A DNA stretch of 64,000 bases from Pseudomonas oryzihabitans (GTDB taxonomy: Bacteria; Pseudomonadota; Gammaproteobacteria; Pseudomonadales; Pseudomonadaceae), in assembly GCF_006384975.1 (NCBI RefSeq), contig NZ_CP021645.1, positions 5,298,001 to 5,362,000 of the forward strand. Reading direction: 5' to 3'. Of the stretch, positions 33,015 through 41,693 are shown piece after piece. A program made the position numbers and the translations under genes. The notes below the pieces were generated by a model. It made no database searches. It saw only the letters and a list, made by a program, of their open reading frames with translations, and was not told where the DNA came from. The first letter of the stretch is position 1. Each line of letters opens with the position of its first letter.

Positions 33015-33377
33015 ATGGAGCCAGCGGCACTAGCGACGAGCGGGCTTGGCGTGGTCGGGCTTGCCGCTGGTGCGTTCATGTCCATCCTGCTGTGCTTCAA
33101 CAAATGGCTGGAGATGCGCAGGGCCGACCAAACCCAGGTTGGCATCCTCGAGACCGACCGCAAGTTCCAGCAGGAGCGCGCTGAGAAGGCTGAGGCAAAG
33201 GCTGAAGAAGCCTGGAAGGTGGTCACTCAGATGCGGGATGAGCTGATCGCAGTGAAGATCCAGAACGCCACTCTTATGGCCCAGTCGGCGGCCCTCGCCG
33301 AAGAAGTGCGCCACCTGCGCGAAGAGAACCACAGCCTTAGCGCCAAGCTTGAAGAGATGGCCGGGAGACTCAGATGA
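33015..33377 (+). CDS. Membrane protein with long coiled coil, unknown
   Basis: 120 residues from the ATG at 33015 (GGAG upstream). One membrane segment (TSGLGVVGLAAGAFMSILLC) then a coiled coil over about residues 35-118 (QQERAEKAEAKAEEAWKVVT, ALAEEVRHLREENHSLSAKL). The position near the start of the late region and the single span would suit a lysis or tail-associated role; not a recognised holin. Confidence 0.7.
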   Translation: MEPAALATSGLGVVGLAAGAFMSILLCFNKWLEMRRADQTQVGILETDRKFQQERAEKAEAKAEEAWKVVTQMRDELIAVKIQNATLMAQSAALAEEVRHLREENHSLSAKLEEMAGRLR

Positions 33378-33736
33378 CGACTCGTGAGCGAGTGCGGACC
33401 GCATGGGACCGTTCTGGCGTGGCGGTTTATGCGACCCTGGCCGTGCTGCTGGCCGGCGCCTGTGGGTTCTCGGGCGGCATGTGGTCGGCGAAGAGCGACA
33501 TCCTTCAGTTGGTCGCTGCACACCGTGTCGAAAGCGACGTTGACGACCAGGCTTGCCGAGCGGACATCAGCTACATGCGCGGGCTGCTCGACGAGTCGAA
33601 GCAGATCATCGCCAGGCAGTCGGACCAGTTGGCCGCCGCCCGTAGTGACACCAGTAAGATAGCCATCAAGGCCAGCGATACCGCCGCCAAGGCGGCCGAG
33701 ATGGCGGGCCAGGCGCAGGACCAGGTGAAGCCATGA
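33374..33736 (+). CDS. Membrane-anchored helical protein, unknown
   Basis: 120 residues. One hydrophobic segment (VAVYATLAVLLAGACGFSGG, about 16-36) then a helical tail rich in Ala, Asp and Lys (SDTSKIAIKASDTAAKAAEM). ATGA overlap with the preceding coiled-coil membrane protein, so the pair may act together. Confidence 0.68.
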   Translation: MTTRERVRTAWDRSGVAVYATLAVLLAGACGFSGGMWSAKSDILQLVAAHRVESDVDDQACRADISYMRGLLDESKQIIARQSDQLAAARSDTSKIAIKASDTAAKAAEMAGQAQDQVKP

Positions 33737-33963
33737 ATCAGCAGCAGATCAAGCAGGCCCAGGTGCTGTTCTACGAGCGCGACCGTTTGCAGAAGCTGCG
33801 CGACGATGCAGAGAGCAAGGGCGGGCTCAAGGTCGCGGTCCTCGGGACCTACCAGGACGAAGAGGTGGAGGAGGCCGCTCGCGCCCCTGTTCTCAAGCTG
33901 ATCGGTGACCGGCTTCGTCGCATCGAGGGCGACCTCAAGCAACTGGGATGGGATGGCAAATGA
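33733..33963 (+). CDS. Small helical phage protein, unknown
   Basis: 76 residues, MNQQQIKQAQVLFYERDRLQ...; two helices joined by a Gly-rich turn (AESKGGLKVAVLGTYQDEEV). Overlaps both neighbours by 4 bp. Confidence 0.65.
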   Translation: MNQQQIKQAQVLFYERDRLQKLRDDAESKGGLKVAVLGTYQDEEVEEAARAPVLKLIGDRLRRIEGDLKQLGWDGK

Positions 33964-34175
33964 CCGCTGAAGGGTTATCCGTGAGCAACGAACAGACTAT
34001 CGAGCAGCTGGGTGACCAGATCGAACGCCTGCTTAACCTAGCTGCGGCCCTTGAAATGCCACTACCTGATCATCTTCATGTCGATCAGCTTAGGAAATCG
34101 CTACCAGAAATCACCGCTGACCTCCGAAAGGTATATGCGGATCTGGCAGGAGAAGATCCTTGGGGTGACGCATGA
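33960..34175 (+). CDS. Small phage protein, unknown
   Basis: 71 residues from the ATG at 33960 (MTAEGLSVSNEQTIEQLGDQ); acidic and helical. An internal GTG (residue 8) is another possible start. ATGA overlaps support it as part of the run of small late genes. Confidence 0.6.
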   Translation: MTAEGLSVSNEQTIEQLGDQIERLLNLAAALEMPLPDHLHVDQLRKSLPEITADLRKVYADLAGEDPWGDA

Positions 34176-34420
34176 TCGGCTACACGACCAAGGCCCAGGC
34201 CATCGCCGCTGGCTGTACCCATTACGGCAGCTACTACGGCATCCCCCTATGGATGGGTGACGTCGATAGCGACTGCCCACTGGTGTTCGCCAAGTGGGCG
34301 CCGCTGGATTGGCTGATGATGGGGTTCACCTACATCGAGTGCCTTGTGTGGCCTCTGGTACATGGCCCGGACGTGCCGCCTGGCTTCTTGTTCAAGGTGA
34401 AAGGGAAGATCACGCCATGA
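34172..34420 (+). CDS. Small phage protein, unknown
   Basis: 82 residues, aromatic-rich (AAGCTHYGSYYGIPLWMGDV, PLDWLMMGFTYIECLVWPLV). The C-terminal half is hydrophobic enough to touch a membrane. Not recognised. Overlaps both neighbours by 4 bp. Confidence 0.62.
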   Translation: MIGYTTKAQAIAAGCTHYGSYYGIPLWMGDVDSDCPLVFAKWAPLDWLMMGFTYIECLVWPLVHGPDVPPGFLFKVKGKITP

Positions 34421-34677
34421 CTGCCGAGCAATTCGCTTACTGGCTCCAGGGCTTCGTGGAGCTGAACCCTTCGATGGCTCAGCCATCGCCCGAGCAGTGG
34501 AAGGCCATCGGTGAGCACCTGCAGACGGTGTTCAAGAAGGTGACGCCACCAGTGCAAGCGCCGCGCTGCCCGAATGTCGCCTCGCCTGCCTTGCCAACCT
34601 ATCCGCCGCTCCCGCAGATGCCTCGCCTTGGCGATATGGCATGGCCTGGTGGTATCGCCCCTGTGGTCACCTGCTGA
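34417..34677 (+). CDS. Small Pro-rich phage protein, unknown
   Basis: 86 residues, MTAEQFAYWLQGFVELNPSM...SPEQWKAIGEHLQTVFKKV. The N-terminal YWLQGFVELN...EQWKAI...LQ..F motif is common in small phage proteins encoded upstream of terminases; the Pro-rich tail is variable. Function unknown. Confidence 0.68.
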   Translation: MTAEQFAYWLQGFVELNPSMAQPSPEQWKAIGEHLQTVFKKVTPPVQAPRCPNVASPALPTYPPLPQMPRLGDMAWPGGIAPVVTC

Positions 34678-34714
34678 AGCGTGACATGTCACGAACCCTA
34701 TTCGAGTGGATGCC

Positions 34715-34900
34715 ATGACTGAGCACCAGGAGCTGATGGCAGCGCTGGCACGCCAGACCCAGGCGATGCTGGAGCTGGCCGAGAGCAACAGGCTGTTGGC
34801 CGAGAGCAATCGCGAGATGGTGGACTACCTGGCCGACCAGCATGGCGAGGAAGCTGGTGACGAGGTGCCGCGCCGTGACCTGGCAGGCAGGCCGCTCTGA
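34715..34900 (+). CDS. Small helical phage protein, unknown
   Basis: 61 residues from the ATG at 34715; an in-frame ATG at 34706 is also possible. MTEHQELMAALARQTQAMLE then a duplicated heptad-like AESNRLLAESNREM, so probably a short coiled coil. TGATG overlap with the HNH gene. Confidence 0.6.
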   Translation: MTEHQELMAALARQTQAMLELAESNRLLAESNREMVDYLADQHGEEAGDEVPRRDLAGRPL

Positions 34901-35232
34901 TGGGCAAGCTGACTACGCTCAAGCCAAGGCTCGGCACCCAGAGCGCCAGGGTGGCAGTCATGCAGCCTGGATCGTGGCGTACCGACAAGCAGACGTCTGC
35001 TCAGCGCGGCTACGGCTACAAGTGGCAGAAGGCTCGGGAGCGACACCTGGCTGGCCATCCGCTGTGCGTGTACTGCCAGCGCCAGGGGCTGGTTACGGCA
35101 GCGACCGTCGTCGACCACGTCGTCCCGCACCGAGGCGACATGGCCCTGTTCTGGGATAGCTCGAATTGGCAGAGCCTGTGCGCCAGCTGCCACAGCTCGG
35201 TCAAGCAGGCCGAAGAGCAGGCCAGCATGTAG
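34900..35232 (+). CDS. HNH endonuclease next to terminase
   Basis: 110 residues. LCVYCQRQG and LCASCHSS supply the zinc Cys pairs around the catalytic VVDHVVPHRGDMALFWDSSN. HNH proteins encoded beside terminase in HK97-type cos phages cooperate in genome-end cutting. Its location just before the small terminase subunit and a GC-rich inverted repeat region supports that. Confidence 0.9.
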   Translation: MGKLTTLKPRLGTQSARVAVMQPGSWRTDKQTSAQRGYGYKWQKARERHLAGHPLCVYCQRQGLVTAATVVDHVVPHRGDMALFWDSSNWQSLCASCHSSVKQAEEQASM

Positions 35233-35347
35233 CACGTCACTGCCGCCATTCCTTGCCCAGGGGGCGGTCAAAATATTGGGAAGGCCGCGGCTCTAGACCG
35301 CGCCCCTCGCACGCACAGATTTTTTTCCTCCCACAGGTTTCTGTTAA

Positions 35348-35917
35348 ATGGCCCTCACCCCCAAGAAGCGCGCCTTCATCGACGCGGTCAGGGGAGGTGC
35401 GTCCAATAAGGATGCGGCAATCGCCGCTGGGTACTCCGCGAAAACCGCGTCGGCAGCGGGTTCGCGCCTGGCTGCTGATGACGACGTGAAGCTGGAGCTG
35501 CACAAGCTCAACGCCCTGTTCCCAAATGGCGGCGGTGTTAAAACGGATGTTAAAGCCGGTGTTAAAGCCGAGCGCCCCAAGCGCGCACCAAAGGCGGCGG
35601 CCGAGCCCGCCCAGCAGCCTGAAGACAACGCCGAAGACGAGCAGGGCGATGAGGATGAGCCGGCCGGCTTCGACCTGGCCAAGGCGCTGACCCATTCCGA
35701 CCCCAAGGACTTCCTGCTGGCGGTAATGAACGACGTCGGAACTGAGCCGAAGCTTAGGGTCGACGCGGCGAAGGCGCTCATGCCCTTCATCCACCAACGT
35801 CGCGGCGAGGGCGGCAAAAAGGAGCAGGCGAAGGAGAAGGCCGGCCAGGTCGCGGGTGGCAAGTTCGGCCCGCGCCAGCCGCCGCATCTAAAGGCGGTGC
35901 CAGGCGGTAGGCCGTGA
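35348..35917 (+). CDS. Terminase small subunit (Terminase_2 type)
   Basis: 189 residues. The N-terminal HTH (LTPKKRAFIDAVRGGASNKD, AAIAAGYSAKTASAAGSRLA) binds phage packaging DNA. A long acidic, Ala-rich linker follows, then DPKDFLLAVMNDVGTEPKLR and a basic C-terminus. It recognises the packaging site and recruits the large subunit, whose gene overlaps by 4 bp. Confidence 0.9.
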   Translation: MALTPKKRAFIDAVRGGASNKDAAIAAGYSAKTASAAGSRLAADDDVKLELHKLNALFPNGGGVKTDVKAGVKAERPKRAPKAAAEPAQQPEDNAEDEQGDEDEPAGFDLAKALTHSDPKDFLLAVMNDVGTEPKLRVDAAKALMPFIHQRRGEGGKKEQAKEKAGQVAGGKFGPRQPPHLKAVPGGRP

Positions 35918-37599
35918 AGTGGTCGACCTCGTGCCCAGACTGGGAGCGCCGGATCGTCGCTCGCGAGTCGCTCATCCCGCAGGGTCCTCTCTTCCCTGAC
36001 CAGGCCGCCGAGGCGCTGGAGGTGTTCGGCCAGCTGCGCATGGTGGATGCCACCGGCAGCCCGCTGATGTGCGAGACCGTCCGCCCCTGGGTGAACGAGT
36101 TCGTTGCCGCGATCTTTGGTGCCTACGATGCCGAGACCGGGCGCCGGATGATCACCGAGTTTCTCCTGCTGATCAGCAAGAAGAACGGCAAGTCGACCAT
36201 CGCCGCGGGGATCATGCTGACGGCACTGATCCTCAACTGGCGGCCCTCCGGCGAGTTCGTGATCATCGCGCCGACGAAGGAGATCGCCGACAACAGCTAC
36301 ATCCCGATCCGGGACATGGTCAACGCCGACGACGAGCTGAAAGAGCTCCTGCAGGTGCAGAACCACATCCGGACCGTGACTCACCGCGTTACTGGCGCCA
36401 CGCTCAAGGTGGTGGCGGCCGACAGCGAGACGGTGTCTGGCAAGAAAGCTATCGGCGTCTTCATCGACGAGCTCTGGGTGTTCGGTAAGCGCAACAACGC
36501 CGAGGCGATGCTGCGGGAGGCCACCGGCGGCCTGGCGTCGCGTCCCGAGGGCTTCATCATCTGGGCTACCACCCAATCGGACGACCCGCCGGCCGGCGTC
36601 TTCCGGCAGAAGCTGCTGTATGCCCGCCAGGTGCGGGACGGCTTGATCGACGACCCGTCGTTCCTGCCAGTGCTCTACGAATTTCCCAAGGCCATGCTCG
36701 ATGCCGGCGCCCATCGGGACGCTGCGAACGCCTACGTGACCAATCCCAACCTGGGGCTGTCGGTCGATGAGGCCTTCATCGAGCGCGGCTATGCCCAGGC
36801 ACAAGTGGACGGCGAAGAGTCGTTCCGCGGCTTCCTGGCCAAGCACCTGAACGTCGAGATCGGCCTGGCGCTGCGCTCGGATCGCTGGGCTGGCGCTGAG
36901 TTCTGGGAGCAGCAGGCGGTTGTGCACTGCCAGTCTCTGGACGACGTGATCGAGCGTTCTGAGGTCATCTGCGCCGGCATCGACGGCGGCGGCCTCGACG
37001 ACCTACTGGGCGCCGCCTTCATCGGCCGCGAGCGCGGCACGCGCCTCTGGCTCACCTGGACCCATGCCTGGGCCCATCCCTCCGTACTGGAGCGGCGAAA
37101 ATCCGAGGCGCCGCGCTTCCGCGACTTCGCCAACGACGGCCACCTCACCCTGGTGGAGACCATCGGGGATGACGTCGAGGAGCTGGCGGACATGGTCGCC
37201 CAAGTCGAGCGCGCCGGGCTGCTGGACAAGGCCGGCGTCGACCCAGCGGGTATCGACGCGATTCTCGACGCCCTGGCCGCCGCGGGCGTGCCGGCGGACA
37301 AGATCATCGGCATCTCGCAGGGCTGGCGCCTGGGCGGAGCCATCAAGTCCACCGAGCGCCGCCTGGCCGAGGGGACGATGGTGCATGGCGGCCAGCCGAT
37401 GATGGCCTGGTGCTGCGGTAACGCCCGGGTCGAGCCCCGGGGCAACTCGATCCTGATCACGAAACAGGCCAGCGGCTCGGCCAAGATCGACCCGCTCATG
37501 GCGGTCTTCAACGCTGTATCGCTGATGTCGCTCAACCCCGAGGCCAAGGGCGGGATGGATGACTACCTGAACAACGGCTTCTTCGGACTCGTAGGCTGA
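35914..37599 (+). CDS. Terminase large subunit (HK97 type)
   Basis: 561 residues. The ATPase domain has Walker A LLISKKNGKSTIAAG, Walker B GVFIDELWVFG and the coupling motif IIWATTQSDDPP. The C-terminal RNase H-like nuclease shows Asp in CAGIDGGGLDDL and acidic residues further on (DPAGIDAILDAL). Motor of DNA packaging into the prohead. Ends 2 bp before portal. Confidence 0.95.
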   Translation: MKWSTSCPDWERRIVARESLIPQGPLFPDQAAEALEVFGQLRMVDATGSPLMCETVRPWVNEFVAAIFGAYDAETGRRMITEFLLLISKKNGKSTIAAGIMLTALILNWRPSGEFVIIAPTKEIADNSYIPIRDMVNADDELKELLQVQNHIRTVTHRVTGATLKVVAADSETVSGKKAIGVFIDELWVFGKRNNAEAMLREATGGLASRPEGFIIWATTQSDDPPAGVFRQKLLYARQVRDGLIDDPSFLPVLYEFPKAMLDAGAHRDAANAYVTNPNLGLSVDEAFIERGYAQAQVDGEESFRGFLAKHLNVEIGLALRSDRWAGAEFWEQQAVVHCQSLDDVIERSEVICAGIDGGGLDDLLGAAFIGRERGTRLWLTWTHAWAHPSVLERRKSEAPRFRDFANDGHLTLVETIGDDVEELADMVAQVERAGLLDKAGVDPAGIDAILDALAAAGVPADKIIGISQGWRLGGAIKSTERRLAEGTMVHGGQPMMAWCCGNARVEPRGNSILITKQASGSAKIDPLMAVFNAVSLMSLNPEAKGGMDDYLNNGFFGLVG

Positions 37600-37601
37600 C
37601 T

Positions 37602-38819
37602 ATGGCATTTCGTTGGTACAACCCGCTCAGCTGGCGGTTCTTCGGCTACACCGATCCTGCGACCGGCGACTATGTCGAGGTCGATATGGAGGTAGGCGGC
37701 CGGCGCACCCAGTCCGGCGTGCGCGTCACGGCGAAGACCGCGCTGTCGGTGGGCATCGTCTGGTCGTGCGTGAAGATCCTCAGCGAGTCCGCCGGCGGCC
37801 TGCCGCTCAAGCTCTACGAGGACGGCGGCGAGCGCCGGAAGCTGGTGACCGGAAGGGATCGGGCGCTGCGCCTGCTGCGCAAGCCAAACCCCTACATGAC
37901 CCGGCTAAATTTCCTGAAGTCGGTGGTGGCCAACATGGCGCTGCGCGGCAACGGCTTTGCCGTCATCGAGCGAAGCGAATCGACCGGCGAGCCCATCGGG
38001 CTCATCCCCTTCAACCGGGACCAGGTAGAGATCAACACCGATGCCGAGCTGATCTACTGGGTAACGGCCGGCGGAGAACGCTTCCCGGTATCCCCGGAGA
38101 ACATGCTGCACTTCAAGCTCTTCAGCCTGGACGGAATCACCGGGCTTTCGCCAGTCGAGCACCAGGCCGAGACGATGGGCCTGGCCAAGGCCGCGCAGGA
38201 CTGGTCGGCGCGCTTCATGCGAAAGGGCGGCTTCACCGGCGGCTATGTCATCTACGAGCAGTTCCTGACCAAGGAGCAGCAGGCGCAGGTGATGGAGAAA
38301 TTCCCCGACGTGCGCAAGGGCGACGTCGAGGACATCGGCAAGATGGCAATCCTCCAGGGTAATCCCAAGATCATCCCCGCCGGTCTGTCGCAAAAGGACA
38401 GTCAGTTCATCGAATCGCAGCAGTTCCAGGAGGAGGCGCTGGCCGGCATCTGGGGCGTCCCGCTGCCGCTGGCAAACCGGGCCAGCAAGACCTCGATCAT
38501 GGGATCGAACCTTGAGCAGCAGCTGAGCTTCTTCGTCACCTTCGGGCTGATGCCCTACCTCCACGCCATCGAAGACGAGTTCAACGACAAGCTGTTCGGC
38601 GATTCGACGCGCTTCGTCGAGTTCGTGGTGGAGGGTCTGCTGCGCGCCGACAGTACGGCGCGTGCCAGCTACTACCAGGCCGCGCTCGGCGGCTCCGGCG
38701 GCTCCGGGTGGATGACCACCAACGAGGTCCGCGAGAAAGAAAACCTCACGCCCCTTGAGGGCGAGCAATACAACCGGGTGACCCGGTGGGAGATGCAGAC
38801 CAATGCTCAGCAAAGTTGA
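37602..38819 (+). CDS. Portal protein (HK97 type)
   Basis: 405 residues, with the usual opening TKTALSVGIVWSCVKILSES and LRKPNPYMTRLNFLKSVVAN, the HFKLFSLDGITGLSPVEHQA segment and the C-terminal EEALAGIWGVPLPLANRASK. Forms the dodecameric ring at the packaging vertex. Its end overlaps the protease gene by 17 bp. Confidence 0.95.
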   Translation: MAFRWYNPLSWRFFGYTDPATGDYVEVDMEVGGRRTQSGVRVTAKTALSVGIVWSCVKILSESAGGLPLKLYEDGGERRKLVTGRDRALRLLRKPNPYMTRLNFLKSVVANMALRGNGFAVIERSESTGEPIGLIPFNRDQVEINTDAELIYWVTAGGERFPVSPENMLHFKLFSLDGITGLSPVEHQAETMGLAKAAQDWSARFMRKGGFTGGYVIYEQFLTKEQQAQVMEKFPDVRKGDVEDIGKMAILQGNPKIIPAGLSQKDSQFIESQQFQEEALAGIWGVPLPLANRASKTSIMGSNLEQQLSFFVTFGLMPYLHAIEDEFNDKLFGDSTRFVEFVVEGLLRADSTARASYYQAALGGSGGSGWMTTNEVREKENLTPLEGEQYNRVTRWEMQTNAQQS

Positions 38820-39447
38820 GTGCCCCTTCGAGCTGAAGGAGGTCACCGATGCCGGCTATTTCGAAGGCTACGCCTCGGTCTACAACAACGTGGACCTGGG
38901 CGACGACGTCATTGTCCCGGGCGCCTTCGTCAAGGTGAAGACCACCCGGGCCGGAAAGCTCAAGCTGGCGCTGTTCCATGACCTCACCCGCCTGATAGGC
39001 GCCGGCGACTTCGAGTCGGACGACCATGGCTTGTTTATCAAGGGCCAGATCAACCCCCGCGTCAGCTACGCCCGCGACGCCCTGGAGCTGATGAAAGACG
39101 GCACGCTCGACAGCATGTCCATCGGCTTCAACACCCTGCAGGACAACATCGAGGAGCGCGCCGGGCGCCGCGTGCGGATCATCAAGCAGGCTGAACTCTG
39201 GGAGGCCTCGGTGGTGCCGTTCGGCATGAACCCGGCCGCCCAGATTACCAGCGTGAAATCAGACATCAGGCTTTTCGAGAGCGCCCTGCGCGAACGCATG
39301 GGGCTCTCGCAGAAGGAAGCGGCGGCAGTCGCTTCGCTCGGCTATCCCGCGCTCCACCGTGACGGTGGCAGCGAGGCCACGGCGATCGTGGATGAGCTGA
39401 AAGACATTTCCCATCTGTTCACCCACCATTTCGGAGTATCGCCATGA
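38803..39447 (+). CDS. Prohead protease (HK97 gp4-like)
   Basis: 214 residues. YFEGYASVYNNVDLGDDVIV then LALFHDLTRLIG with the catalytic His, and GTLDSMSIGFNTL with the catalytic Ser, as in the U35 herpesvirus-type serine proteases. Cleaves the capsid delta domain after prohead assembly. ATGA overlap with the capsid gene. Confidence 0.93.
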   Translation: MLSKVECPFELKEVTDAGYFEGYASVYNNVDLGDDVIVPGAFVKVKTTRAGKLKLALFHDLTRLIGAGDFESDDHGLFIKGQINPRVSYARDALELMKDGTLDSMSIGFNTLQDNIEERAGRRVRIIKQAELWEASVVPFGMNPAAQITSVKSDIRLFESALRERMGLSQKEAAAVASLGYPALHRDGGSEATAIVDELKDISHLFTHHFGVSP

Positions 39448-40664
39448 GCGAAGTGAAAGAACTGCGTGAGTCCCTGGACAAGCAACTGTCGGAAGGCTTC
39501 CAGGGCCTGCAGAAGAAGTACGACACCGTCATCCAGAACCAGGAGAAGGGCGAGACCGTCTCCAACGAGATGAAGCGTCAGATCGAGAACCAGAAGGGCG
39601 AGATCGAGCGCGTCATCGAGCAGGTCCAGAAGCTCGAGGAAAAGGGCGTGCGCCTGCGCGCTGGCGCCGGCGAGCAGAAGTCCTTTATCGACATGGTCAA
39701 GGGCAACGACGCCTACAAGGCGTTGACCACCAAGCAGCAGAACTCCGCCGAGCTGGAGATCACCAAGGGCGACATGGCTGCCATGTCCGAGACCAAGGTG
39801 ACCAGCGCCGGTCTGGTAGCTCCGGAATACGATCCGGTCATCCAGGAAGCGCCGCGCAAGAGCCTGGTGATCCGCGACCTGATCCCCACCACTCCCGCGA
39901 GCGGTCCGTCCTATAGCTACTATGTCGAGAAGGTTCACACTCTCGGCGCGGGTATGGTGGCCGAGGGCGGCCTGAAGCCGTCCAGCGATGTCACCTTCGA
40001 GCTGAAAAACGATCTCGTCCGCAAGATCGCGGTGTGGATGCCGGTCACCGACGAAGCCCTGGACGACGTACCGCAGCTCTACAGCTACATCCAGGAGCTG
40101 CTGCGCTACGACCTGAAGCTGAAGGAAGAAGGCCAGATCCTGAAAGGCGATGGCACCGGCCAGAACCTGAACGGCCTCATGACCCAGGCCACCGCCTTCA
40201 ATACCGCCCTGACCAAGAATGGTGACACCGCCATCGACACCGTTCGCCGGGCGATCTACCAGGTGCGCAAGCAGTCCCAGCGGCCGGCCGATGCCATCGT
40301 CATGTCCGATCTGGACTGGATGAACATCGAGCTGCAGAAGGACGGCCAGAACCGCTACCTGTTCGCCAACCTTCAGGGCCTGGCGACGCCCATCCTGTGG
40401 GGCCGTCCGGTGGTGGTATCCGACAGCATGGACGAAGGCTCCCCGGCCAGTGGTGGCAACGCCGCTACGGGTGGCGAGTACCTGATCGGCTCCTTCGCCC
40501 AGGGCGCGCGGCTGTACGACCGCATGGCCTTCACCGTCAAGGTCGGCATGATCAATGACGACTTCGTGAAGAACCAGCGCGTGATCCTGGTTGAAGAGCG
40601 CCTCGGCCTGGCCGTGCGTCGTCCCTTCGCCTTCGTGAAGGGCCGCTTCGCCGCGGTGTCCTGA
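39444..40664 (+). CDS. Major capsid protein (HK97 gp5-like)
   Basis: 406 residues. An N-terminal coiled-coil scaffold (delta) domain of about 90 residues (EIERVIEQVQKLEEKGVRL) precedes the HK97 fold: APEYDPVIQEAPRKSLVIRD, AVWMPVTDEALDDVPQLYSY, LKGDGTGQNLNGLMTQAT and a terminal RRPFAFVKGRF. The delta domain is the likely target of the upstream protease. Confidence 0.95.
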   Translation: MSEVKELRESLDKQLSEGFQGLQKKYDTVIQNQEKGETVSNEMKRQIENQKGEIERVIEQVQKLEEKGVRLRAGAGEQKSFIDMVKGNDAYKALTTKQQNSAELEITKGDMAAMSETKVTSAGLVAPEYDPVIQEAPRKSLVIRDLIPTTPASGPSYSYYVEKVHTLGAGMVAEGGLKPSSDVTFELKNDLVRKIAVWMPVTDEALDDVPQLYSYIQELLRYDLKLKEEGQILKGDGTGQNLNGLMTQATAFNTALTKNGDTAIDTVRRAIYQVRKQSQRPADAIVMSDLDWMNIELQKDGQNRYLFANLQGLATPILWGRPVVVSDSMDEGSPASGGNAATGGEYLIGSFAQGARLYDRMAFTVKVGMINDDFVKNQRVILVEERLGLAVRRPFAFVKGRFAAVS

Positions 40665-40681
40665 TAGTTGCCAACCATCAC

Positions 40682-40702
40682 AGGGGTCTTCGGGCCCCTT
40701 TC
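40682..40702 (+). terminator. Hairpin after the capsid gene
   Basis: AGGGGTC-TTCG-GGCCCCT followed by TTC. Weak U-tract, so perhaps a partial terminator or mRNA-stabilising hairpin that raises capsid expression over downstream genes. Confidence 0.5.
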
Positions 40703-40718
40703 TCGCTCGAGGTGACCC

Positions 40719-41021
40719 ATGAACATCCGCACTCTATGGAGCTTCGACGGCGATGCCGAGAAGCTGAAGCACACCAGCGCCCGCATCCCTGCCTTCACCG
40801 TCTTCCAGGACGTCGACAAGGACTACGCCCATCAACTGATCGGCAAGGGCCTGGCCGAGGAAGTGAGCGCCGACAGCAAGCAGACGGCGCCCAAGGAGAA
40901 CAAGCAGGCCAAGCCCAAGGAGAACAAGGGCAAGACCGACAAGCCAGAAGGCGCTGAAGGAGCTGACGATGCTGGTGCCGCCGCCGCCGATGCCGCCGCT
41001 GGCCAGGGCGAGGGCGCGTGA
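40719..41021 (+). CDS. Small head-region protein, Lys/Ala-rich tail
   Basis: 100 residues. A folded N-terminus (MNIRTLWSFDGDAEKLKHTS, QDVDKDYAHQLIGKGLAEEV) and a disordered Lys-Pro-Glu then Ala-rich tail. Small proteins of this kind lie between capsid and connector genes in many HK97-type phages; role unknown. Confidence 0.7.
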   Translation: MNIRTLWSFDGDAEKLKHTSARIPAFTVFQDVDKDYAHQLIGKGLAEEVSADSKQTAPKENKQAKPKENKGKTDKPEGAEGADDAGAAAADAAAGQGEGA

Positions 41022-41320
41022 TGATCGAGCTATCCCGGGTGAAGCTGCACCTGCGCGTCGACCATAGCGACGAGGACAGCCTGATCCAGGGGTATCTCGC
41101 CGCCGCCCTGGCGCATGTCGAGCAGCATTGCGACCGGACCCTGGTGGAGGCCAATCCCACCGGGCCGGAGCAGATGCTGCTCACCAAGGACGTCGAGCAG
41201 GCCATTCTGCTGCTGGTAGGTCACTGGTACGCCAACCGCGAGGCGGTGGTGGTGGGCAATGCCCCAAGCGCCGTGCCGCTGGCTGTAGATCGACTGCTCT
41301 GGTACCGCAAGCGCTTCTAA
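41021..41320 (+). CDS. Head-tail connector (gp6-like)
   Basis: 99 residues from the ATG at 41021, overlapping the preceding TGA by one base; a GTG at 41018 is an alternative. LSRVKLHLRVDHSDEDSLIQ, GYLAAALAHVEQHCDRTLV and ILLLVGHWYANREAVV are typical of HK97 gp6-like connectors that extend the portal ring. Confidence 0.9.
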   Translation: MIELSRVKLHLRVDHSDEDSLIQGYLAAALAHVEQHCDRTLVEANPTGPEQMLLTKDVEQAILLLVGHWYANREAVVVGNAPSAVPLAVDRLLWYRKRF

Positions 41321-41358
41321 CACCCACTGAAGGATGAGCAGCATCCCCTGGAGCAGTT

Positions 41359-41691
41359 GTGCAGGCAGGAATCATGCGGCAGCGGGTAACCCTGCAGAAG
41401 GTCGCGCGGACCCAAGACCCTGACACCGGTGAAATGGTCGACGGCTGGTCTGATGTTGCCTCGACCTGGGCCTCCGTCGAGCCGGTGAGCGGCCGCGAGT
41501 TCATTGCCGGACAGGCCACCCAGAACGAGGTCACGGCCCGGATCGTGATCCGGTACCGCGCTGGGGTGACCGCTGCCATGCGCGCCGTGCACCGCGGCGT
41601 GATCTACAACATCGAGGCCGTCCTGCCTGACCCACGGTCCGGGCGGGAATACCTCACCCTGATGGTTTCCGGCGGACTCGACGAGGGCTGA
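41359..41691 (+). CDS. Head-tail adaptor / head closure protein
   Basis: 110 residues with a GTG start at 41359 (GGAG 6 bp upstream); the internal ATG at 41374 would remove the conserved QAGIMRQRVTLQ opening. VASTWASVEPVSGREFIAGQ and IVIRYRAGVTAAMRAVHRGV match SPP1 gp16/HK97 gp7-type head closure proteins. Confidence 0.88.
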   Translation: MQAGIMRQRVTLQKVARTQDPDTGEMVDGWSDVASTWASVEPVSGREFIAGQATQNEVTARIVIRYRAGVTAAMRAVHRGVIYNIEAVLPDPRSGREYLTLMVSGGLDEG

Positions 41692-41693
41692 CC

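Noticed and set aside
35344..36927. 527-codon minus-strand frame over the terminase genes
   Set aside because: Antisense shadow; the plus strand encodes both terminase subunits with clear motifs.
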